NCBI RefSeq assembly: GCF_030272615.1
Contig: NC_081410.1
Span: 290,161,957 to 290,225,956, forward strand
DNA length: 64,000 bases
From: Cryptomeria japonica
Taxonomy: Eukaryota > Streptophyta > Pinopsida > Cupressales > Cupressaceae
Reading direction: 5' to 3'
Shown here: positions 57,536 through 64,000 of the stretch, in pieces
How positions within the stretch are numbered: position 1 is the first letter of the stretch
Layout of the letters: every line of letters begins with the position of its first letter
Notes under the pieces: generated by a model
Database searches by the model: none
What the model was told of the DNA's origin: nothing
Seen by the model: the letters and a program-made list of their open reading frames with translations, nothing else
Program-made: the position numbers and the translations under genes

Positions 57536-58286
57536 GGTAGAAGATCTTTTAAGCCTAACCCTGGATCTCAAAACAAGTATAAGTACAGGAAAAACATAGA
57601 TAAATCATGCTACATAATGAATGAGGAAGGTGTGACTGATTCTGATGATGAACTGACACAAGACATTGCTAGTGGTTCCAACAATGGTAAGGAATGGGTG
57701 TTCGTGGCTATCAAGGAAAATGTTCCAGCACTAGAAGAGAATGTACCTGAAGAGAAGGCACTTGCTGCTAAAATTGAATATAAGGATGAATGGGTAATTG
57801 ACAGTGAATTCTCACATCATATGACTTGAGATAAAAGGAAGTTTCTATCTTTGCAAGAATTTGAGGGCGGTCTTCTTAGAATTGGATATGACAAAGCATG
57901 TATAATCAAAGGAAAAGGAACTATAACATGGGATGGTAAGCACAATACTAATAATGTTTATTATGTTGAAGGTTTGAAGCATAATCTTTTGAGTGTAGGA
58001 CAATTGGTGGATAAGAGATTTCAATTATAATTCAAGGATGGAAAATGAAAAATCATTAATAGATCTAGATTGGAGATTGGAACTGGTACTCAGACAAAAG
58101 GTAATATATTTCATTTGAATTCTAGTGAGAAGACATGTTTGATTGCACAAATTGATGAGAGTTGGCTATGGAATAAAAGGCTATGTCATGTGAATTTTGA
58201 TTGCATTGTAAAGATCAGTTAAACTAAGGTTGTTAGAGATATACCTAAGGTTGTGAAGCCGTATAATCCAATATGTAAAGAATGTC
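57536..58286 (+). pseudogene. pro: Copia-B protease and pre-integrase region
   Basis: Acidic VTDSDDELTQDI, then EYKDEWVIDSEFSHHMT: the DSG active site has become DSE, and the Cys of SGCSHHM is Phe. The frame continues with FLSLQEFEGGLLRIGYDKA, KHNLLSVGQLVDKRF, GNIFHLNSSEKTCLIAQIDE, LWNKRLCHVNFD (pre-integrase motif) and ends in NPICKEC at the Chromo-B border. About four stops. Confidence 0.82.
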
Positions 58287-59500
58287 TGTAATGTCCCAAC
58301 TTTGCAAATCTAAGAAAACACATAAACAATGATTTTTAATGATTGATTAACTCATCTAGAGTATAATTTGTCTAAGTTCATTTGAGTTTATTAGTTATCA
58401 ATAAGTCAACTCCATATTTAATTCCTAGTGGAATAAAAGGGATAAGCTACCTTAGGATGCCCGTAGTGCTTATCAGGCCCAAGGACGGTACACACCCCCT
58501 TGGCCCTCCTGCAAGAAGCCCTTTGTCAACTGCAGTGGGTGGGCTACCTGGCAGAGGCCTAGTTCCTGCTATCCCTGTTGCCTAATTCCTCATCTACCCC
58601 ACTAAGTTAAATATGTAATTGCTTTATTCATAATTTAGTAGTAATGCATATTATATCTATGATGTTATTTCCTTAATCAAGAGTTGTGGATTATTAGTCA
58701 GTTCATTTATTAAACTATCTGCTAACTTGTTCATCCATGATAGTTTATTCATATTGTGCAATCATATATATATATATTTATTATTATTATATTAACTATA
58801 ACATTTATCTACTTTTTAAATAATATATAATGTATTTACTGAAAACTTTATGCTATTATTTAACATTAACACTCTAAATACTTTCTATCCGAACATACTA
58901 TTTTTAAATTTACTTTTACTAAGAAATAATACACAGTGGCGATAGACCTTACCTGGACTCCCGCGGTTCCTGCACTCGCTCTTATTTCGCCCGAGATTTC
59001 CCACCGCTATGTTCTCTCCCTGCATTCCTCTTTTCACCTCCCTTGCCCCCGCTAGCATCCGACCTTTATACATATGTGCAGGGACCCGACCATGGGTCAT
59101 GGCTTTTGCAGGAGGGGTGACCAGGGGTCGTGGCTCTTAGTTCTACCCACTACGTCGTCCGACATTTTTAAAACAATGCGCCGTTTCGCCCGACGCCTTC
59201 TCCTTATGCACAACAATGTTAACGTCTATGGTTTATGTAATTTAGGCATCGAAAATATACTTTGCATGAGTTTGATTTGTTTTTATAATGTATTTTTAAA
59301 TGTTTTATAATATATTAAGTTTATATTTATTTAGTGACAATTATGTATTAATAATTATTTATTAATTAATCAACATTTTATGGTGAAGTTAAATCGAGAA
59401 GTAATTAACATTATTATTATATTAATATAAAATAAGGAATCATTTTCAAAAATATAAATGTTTTATTTTTTATAATTTACAAAAATATGGGGTTATGACA
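58287..59500 (-). repeat. Chromo-B 3' LTR
   Basis: 1,214 bp, plus strand TGTAATGTCCCAAC to GGGGTTATGACA (TG...CA). On the right it abuts GCCTTCCCCACTC, the complement of a purine tract (GAGTGGGGAAGGC) directly before the 3' LTR on the coding strand. Two GC-rich islands (about 58,440-58,590 and 58,950-59,200) stand out in an AT-rich LTR. Confidence 0.88.
59062..59073 (-). promoter_or_regulatory. Candidate TATA box in Chromo-B LTR
   Basis: The minus strand reads TGTATAAAGGTC, just before the GC-rich island (transcription would proceed to lower coordinates). Motif and position only. Confidence 0.4.
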
Positions 59501-59513
59501 GCCTTCCCCACTC
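59501..59513 (-). other. Chromo-B polypurine tract
   Basis: Minus strand GAGTGGGGAAGGC immediately 5' of the LTR start TGTCATAACCCC. It overlaps the last codons of pol, so the LTR follows the stop almost at once. Confidence 0.75.
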
Positions 59514-60525
59514 AAATTTGCTTGTCCTCAAGCAAACTGGGGTTAAGATGATTAATGGTCTCACCTCCCTCCCATGTGGCATCTTCCTTAGGAAGGTTCT
59601 TCCATTTGACTAAATACTCTGTTATGATCCTCCTTCTTAATTCTCTTTCTCGCTTGTCAAGGATGAGCTCAGGTTCCAAAATCAACTTCCCTTCATTATC
59701 AATTGGGGGTAGCTCAGTACAAGGGGAAACGTGTAGACCCAACACCTTCTTTAGTCGAGATACATGAAACACATTATGTATTTTACTGTGATCTGGTAGC
59801 TCCAATTCATAGGCCACTTCACCTATCCTTTTCAAAATTTTATACGGACCATAGAATCGTGGTTTCAATTTCTCAGCTCCACTGATTTTAATGGATGACT
59901 GCTTGTAAGGTTGAAGTCTTAAAAATACCAAGTCTCCTACTTCAAAAGACCTTTCAATTCTTTTCTTGTCCGCATACAATTTCTGTTGATTTTGTGCTTG
60001 GTGAAGATTATCTTTAAGGGCATTCATGATATCTGTGTTTTGCTGGAGGAAGTCTTTTGCACCTGGTACATGACTTTCTGATCGTACGAAATCCCCAAAG
60101 GATGTTGCTTCATACCCGTAGAGGGCTTTAAAGGGACTCATTCGGATTGACATATGATGGGTTGTGTTGTAACAATACTCTCCAAGATGCAGCCATTTTA
60201 CCCAAGCATTCTGCTGGCCTGAAACATAATTCCTTAAATAACCTTCTATCCATTTGTTTACAATTTCTGTTTGCCCATCGATCTGTGGATGATAACTAGT
60301 ACTTGGTGTTAACTCCGTTCCTGCTATTTTGAATAGTTCTTGCCAGAATATGCTAATAAATCATCTATCTCTATCACTCACAATATTCTTGGGTAACCCG
60401 TGTAACTTAAAAATTTCCTTAAAGAAGACGTCGGCCACTTGTGATGCTCCAAAACTTGAAGGAATGGCCTGAAAATGTGCATATTTTGTTAGTCTGTCCA
60501 CTACTACAAAAATGCAATCTTTATT
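59512..60525 (-). pseudogene. int: Chromo-B integrase with chromodomain
   Basis: After a stop at 60,525 the frame reads KDCIFVVVDRLTKYAHFQAI, FFKEIFKLHGLPKNIVSDRD (second acid; a stop follows), HPQIDGQTEIVNKWIEGYLR (third acid) and a clean 213-codon part: MSPFKALYGYEA, KRIERSFEVGDLVFLRLQPY, GPYKILKRIGEVAYELELP, HNVFHVSRLKK, then the chromodomain ITEYLVKWKNLPKEDATWEG. The first acid is in SMDFITGLPKV just upstream. All three catalytic residues are present; two stops (60,525 and about 60,362) break it. Chromodomains guide integration into marked chromatin. Confidence 0.88.
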
Positions 60526-61770
60526 CTATACCTTTGGAAGTCCTGTTATGAAGTCCATGGATATACTCTCCCACTTTTGATTTGGGATTGGTAGTGGTTG
60601 GAGTAATCCTGCAGGGAAAGTGTGTTCTTCTTTATTTCTTTGACACACCATGCATTCTTGGGTGTGTTTCAGTACATCTTCCTTTAACCCTTTCCATGAA
60701 AATCTTTCTCTGATCTGTTTGTAGGTTTTATAATACCCTTGATGACCTGCTAAAGGAAGGTCATGATAAGTCCTTATAATGTCTTTTTTCATATTTGACC
60801 CTGATGGAACATAGATTCTATTTTTGTAGAGAATGAGGTCATCAATTACCTGGTAATTTTCATCTGTTTCTTTTCCCTCTAGAATGTTGCTAGAGAATTT
60901 GTCTTTGGCATATTCGGTACTTAGAGTTGTCTTCCAATCTATAGATAGGACTGATAAGGACCCCAAGTAAGGTTTGCTTGAAAGAGCTTCTGCCACAACA
61001 TTATATTTCCCTTTCATATATTCTATGTTGAAATTATATGCCTGAAGTTTACTCACCCATTTTTGTTGTCTATTGTTCAAATCTTTTTGATTGAGAAAAA
61101 ACTTCAAACTGTTATGATCAGTTTTAACTATAAACTTCCCACATATCAGGTATTGTCTGAACTTCTCTAATGCATGCATAATAGCTAGCATTTCTTTATC
61201 ATAAACTGAATAGGTTCTTTCTGTGTCTCTAAGTTTCTTGCTTTCAAAGGCTATGGGATGTTTCTTTTGCATTAAGACAGCTCCAATGCCTTCTCCTGAG
61301 GCATCACAATAAAGCTCAAAAGGTGCTGAAAAGTCTGGAATTGCTAAAACCGGGCAAGAGCTCATTACTTCTTTAAGTTTTTCAAATGCGGATTGGGCTT
61401 CTTCTGACCATAAGAACGCTCCCTTCTTAGTTAAATTTGTTAAGGGGGAAGTTAGTTTTGAAAATCCTTTAACAAATCTTCTATAGTAACTACATAAACC
61501 TAGGAAACCTCTGAGGTGAGTGAGGGTTCGGGGCCTTGGCCAATTTTTGATGGCTTCAATTTTTTCTTCATCCACCTTAACTCCATGGGTGCTGATCTTA
61601 TGACCAAGATACAAAATTTCTTCCATCCCAAACTCACATTTTGACATTTTGGCAAAAAGAGAATGTTGTTCAAGTAGGCCCAATATTTCATCTATGTGCT
61701 TCAAGTGTGCTTCCCAAGTTTTGCTGTAAATCAATATATCATCAAAAAATACTAACAGGAACTTCCTCAA
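60526..61770 (-). CDS. pol: Chromo-B RT palm/thumb, RNase H and integrase finger
   Basis: 414 open codons: RT active site LLVFFDDILIYSKTWEAHLK, CEFGMEEILYLGHKIS and FLGLCSYYRRFVKGFSKLTS (thumb); RNase H FELYCDASGEGIGAVLMQKK, YSVYDKEMLAIMHALEKFRQ and KTDHNSLKFFLNQKD (catalytic D, E, D); then the integrase HHCC finger DLPLAGHQGYYKTYKQI to HTQECMVCQRNKEE and SISMDFITGLPKV. It is separated from the RT fingers by a single TAG. Otherwise well preserved. Confidence 0.92.
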   Translation of the reverse strand: MRKFLLVFFDDILIYSKTWEAHLKHIDEILGLLEQHSLFAKMSKCEFGMEEILYLGHKISTHGVKVDEEKIEAIKNWPRPRTLTHLRGFLGLCSYYRRFVKGFSKLTSPLTNLTKKGAFLWSEEAQSAFEKLKEVMSSCPVLAIPDFSAPFELYCDASGEGIGAVLMQKKHPIAFESKKLRDTERTYSVYDKEMLAIMHALEKFRQYLICGKFIVKTDHNSLKFFLNQKDLNNRQQKWVSKLQAYNFNIEYMKGKYNVVAEALSSKPYLGSLSVLSIDWKTTLSTEYAKDKFSSNILEGKETDENYQVIDDLILYKNRIYVPSGSNMKKDIIRTYHDLPLAGHQGYYKTYKQIRERFSWKGLKEDVLKHTQECMVCQRNKEEHTFPAGLLQPLPIPNQKWESISMDFITGLPKV

Positions 61771-62461
61771 CTATCCCCTGAAGATGTGCTTCATGCATGA
61801 CTGGAAGGTGGCAGGGGCATTTGTAAGGCCAAATGGAAGGACCAAAAACTCAAAGTGGCCATAGTGGCATCGAAATGCTATTTTCGGAACATCTTCCTTC
61901 CTTAATCTTATTTGATGGTATCCCGATCTCAAATCTATTTTTGAAAAGTATACTGCTCCATGTAATTCATCTATAAGTTCGTCCACCCTAGGGATAGGGT
62001 ATCGGTTCTTTATAGTCTTCTTATTGAGCGCTCTATAATCAATGCACATCCACATGGTCCCATTGTAATGTCCCATCCTTCTTTTTTACCAATACAACAG
62101 AGGAGGCGAAAGGACTGGAGCTAGGTTGAATGTGCCCCATTTCTAGAAGCTCTTTGATAGCTTTCTCAATTTCTTCCTTATAGCCCCTTGGATGGCGATA
62201 AGGGGTGGTGATTACTGGTTTTGCACCTTCTTCAAGTTCAATAGTGTGTTCAAATCCTCTCTTGGGTGGTAGTCCTTTTGGGATGTCCTCAAACACTTTT
62301 TTATGTTTTTTAATAATGGGTTTAATATCAACATGAATGGCTTCCCCTTGGTTTGAATTTTTGTCTAGTACCATGCATTGGGCAGCCCACTCTCCTTGGC
62401 TACGTCTAAAAATCCTTTCCATCTTTTTGGAAGTTACCATTCTAGTTGTGCCATCATGCAA
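61771..62461 (-). pseudogene. rt: Chromo-B RT fingers and palm, frameshifted
   Basis: Frame 1 (62,461-62,039): KPIIKKHKKVFEDIPKGLPP, GFEHTIELEEGAKPVITTPY, ELLEMGHIQPSSSPFASSVV and LVKKKDGT, then off-frame. Frame 2 (62,076-61,771): [40 protein letters not shown] and [20 protein letters not shown]. The break lies at about 62,070-62,085, where GGGAC occurs twice 14 bases apart, so a short duplication probably caused it. Confidence 0.88.
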
Positions 62462-62689
62462 CCCTTGGATTAGTACTTCCTATCCATTTTGAGTGAAACA
62501 TAACTCCAATTTGGGGTGATCGAGGTAGAATCTTCCCAAGGAATGTATCCAAGGAATTCCTAGGATTACATCTGAATCCCCTAACTCTACCACATAAAAA
62601 TCTTCTTTGGTAGGGTATTTCCCTAATGTTATGTTTAATTGAGGGATCTTTTTGTTACATGAGGAAGTGGATCCGTCTGTAAGAGCTAC
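62462..62689 (-). pseudogene. pro: Chromo-B protease C-terminal part
   Basis: After a stop at 62,689 the minus strand still reads a protease end: YVVELGDSDVILGIPWIHSL and GRFYLDHPKLELCFTQNG, then one stop near 62,480 before RT. The GIPWI motif is the usual end of chromovirus proteases. Confidence 0.7.
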
Positions 62690-63991
62690 TTAGAACCCCT
62701 TAAATTCTTGTGTTGTCAGCTTCAACCTTTTTACCAAACTTTTATCAATAAAGTTGTGGGTAGCCCCGCTATCCAAAAGTGCAATTACTCTCTGCCCCTT
62801 TATCGCACTTTTGATTCTGAATGGATGGTGTTTTGAAGCTATGGAAATTGCGGCTAATGATACTTGCACATCTTTAGTAATTTTTTCTCTTTTGCTTGGG
62901 GGTTCATTGAGTTCTTCTTCTTCATCACTAGATAAAGCTTCCAAGTTGTGGGCTTGGCTCTTCCTCCCACATATGTGACCCGGTTGCCACTTTTCTTTGC
63001 ACTTAAAGCATAGCCTTTTTTTTCTAAGCATATCTCTTTCATTTCCCTCTTTGCAACTATGACCATATTCCCATTTCTCATGACAATGGTAACATACGTT
63101 CTTTCTTTTAAGCTCTTCCCTTTCTTTAAAGGTGTTTCCCTTCCTAGGCCATTCTTTAGCATGTATATTTTTAGTGAATGTTTTGGAGGGTTTCTCCCAA
63201 GTTGAAGTGTCTTCTAGGCCCAATGCTTTATCTATGGCATCATCTAGGGTAGGAGGTTTTAATGCTCTCATCAATCCTTTAATGGAGTCTTTGAGTCCCT
63301 CCACAAAAAGATAGGTGAGCCTGTCCTCATCCACTCCTGAGACCCTTACGGAAATTTTTTGAAATTCAGTGATGTATTCCTCCACTGTTCCCCTTTGTCT
63401 TAAGAGGGTTAATTCTTTGAAATCTTTTTGTGGGTGTTTCCTCTCAAATCTCTTAATGAGTTTCTGAGTGAATTCATCATATGTTGTTATACCATCATGA
63501 CCTTGTGTGAGGGTGCCATGATACCACCACTCATGGGCTAAACCTTCTAGGTGTAAAATGGCAAATTGGACTGCATCATCTTCTGTCATGGGGCTGAGAT
63601 TTAAATATGTATTAAGTTTTTGTATCCATGCTTGGGCTGATATTTTTCCGGAGCCATCAAAGTTAGGTATTGATAGTTTATTTACTTTGTGTTTTAGATC
63701 CCTGCTGAATGGTTTTCTCCTAGGGGTCTCATTTTTCTTTGCTTCACAAAACTCCCTAAAAGATACAATCTCTCTTACTTCTGGCCCTAATTTAGCATAG
63801 GCCATGGCCATTTCTTCTGTGTTATTCATGGAGGAGTTATTTGTTTCTTCCCCATTATTTCCCTCTCTAGGTAGGAAATTGGGTTTTTGAATCCTGGAGC
63901 TGGAAGATGTATTATGAGTGTTTTCAGAATGATTAGAGTTTTCTTCTCTGCCATTGGAATGATTTCTAACAGTGTTCATGGTGGTATTCAT
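62690..63991 (-). CDS. gag: Chromo-B Gag and protease N-terminus
   Basis: 433 open codons. An Asn/Ser-rich N-terminus is followed by the capsid domain (LSIPNFDGSGKISAQAWIQK, HLEGLAHEWWYHG, YDEFTQKLIKRFERKHPQKD, LTLLRQRGTVEEYITEFQKI), then two zinc knuckles in series (CYHCHEKWEYGHSC and CFKCKEKWQPGHIC, about 63,090 and 63,000), an acidic stretch and the protease active site ALLDSGATHNFIDKSL with DSG intact. The start is the Met at 63,991, nine bases from the window edge; an earlier start cannot be excluded. The double knuckle is a feature of one group of chromoviruses. Confidence 0.92.
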   Translation of the reverse strand: MNTTMNTVRNHSNGREENSNHSENTHNTSSSSRIQKPNFLPREGNNGEETNNSSMNNTEEMAMAYAKLGPEVREIVSFREFCEAKKNETPRRKPFSRDLKHKVNKLSIPNFDGSGKISAQAWIQKLNTYLNLSPMTEDDAVQFAILHLEGLAHEWWYHGTLTQGHDGITTYDEFTQKLIKRFERKHPQKDFKELTLLRQRGTVEEYITEFQKISVRVSGVDEDRLTYLFVEGLKDSIKGLMRALKPPTLDDAIDKALGLEDTSTWEKPSKTFTKNIHAKEWPRKGNTFKEREELKRKNVCYHCHEKWEYGHSCKEGNERDMLRKKRLCFKCKEKWQPGHICGRKSQAHNLEALSSDEEEELNEPPSKREKITKDVQVSLAAISIASKHHPFRIKSAIKGQRVIALLDSGATHNFIDKSLVKRLKLTTQEFKGF

Positions 63992-64000
63992 ATCTTGTAA

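Larger units (their letters stand above)
56625..58286 (+). mobile_element. Copia-B: truncated copia coding region
   Basis: Gag, protease and the start of integrase on the plus strand, cut at 58,286 by the Chromo-B LTR. The remainder is probably beyond Chromo-B, outside the window. Its Gag, zinc knuckle and protease resemble those of Copia-A (same motif order) but are a different family with a different LTR. Confidence 0.8.
58287..64000 (-). mobile_element. Chromo-B: chromovirus running off the right edge
   Basis: 3' LTR (58,287-59,500), polypurine tract, integrase with chromodomain, RNase H, RT, protease and gag with two zinc knuckles, all on the minus strand. The 5' LTR is outside the window. 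It has the longest intact frames here (414 and 433 codons) with few stops, so it is relatively young. It is inserted in Copia-B; the duplicated target should be ATGTC (58,282-58,286). Confidence 0.9.

Noticed and set aside
1-64000. tRNA or rRNA genes
   Set aside because: The only tRNA-like signals are primer binding sites next to LTRs; no cloverleaf-like or rRNA-like sequence was noticed.

Overview
This 64 kb window is nuclear DNA from a plant, most likely a gymnosperm or another plant with a large repeat-rich genome. It is AT-rich and filled with old nested transposons: Ty3/gypsy Tat elements with an extra archaeal-type RNase H, Ty3/gypsy chromoviruses with chromodomains, Ty1/copia elements, and CACTA DNA transposons. 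I see no intact ordinary host gene, no tRNA or rRNA and no CRISPR. Nearly every reading frame is broken, mostly by the changes expected when methylated cytosine deaminates (Gln or Trp codons to stop, Asp to Asn, Gly to Glu). The species is an inference.

Left arm (1-17,000). Bases 1-740 are the right end of a CACTA element (CACTA-0), inserted in a minus-strand Tat element (Tat-1: gag 1463-2131, PBS 2948-2964, LTR 2970-3594). That LTR abuts the truncated integrase of a second Tat element (Tat-2, 3595-11,201), which reads gag, protease, archaeal-type RNase H, RT, gypsy RNase H, integrase, with its 5' LTR at 10,591-11,201. Bases 11,942-15,480 hold a decayed coiled-coil protein gene that I do not recognise, whose N-terminal exon is duplicated in tandem.

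Centre (17,000-55,500). A minus-strand chromovirus (Chromo-A) forms the scaffold. Its integrase is split by a complete 23.9 kb CACTA transposon (CACTA-1, 18,236-42,145, TSD GCA on both sides). Its RT is split by a copia element (Copia-A, 43,382-52,313). Two related solo LTRs with perfect 5-bp TSDs lie inside CACTA-1 (21,503-23,024) and inside Copia-A (47,005-48,454). CACTA-1 carries a decayed TNP2-type transposase ending in an Asp/Gly/His microsatellite-coded tail, then a SET-domain (histone methyltransferase-like) reading frame with a preserved intron, a second CACTA-type ORF, and a 145-bp minisatellite.

Right arm (55,500-64,000). A plus-strand copia element (Copia-B) is cut at its integrase zinc finger by a fairly young minus-strand chromovirus (Chromo-B; 3' LTR 58,287-59,500) that runs off the right edge.

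Inferred order of events: Chromo-A first, then a deletion inside it, then CACTA-1 and Copia-A, then the two solo-LTR insertions. Chromo-B is younger than Copia-B. The most unusual content is the SET-domain gene carried by CACTA-1.
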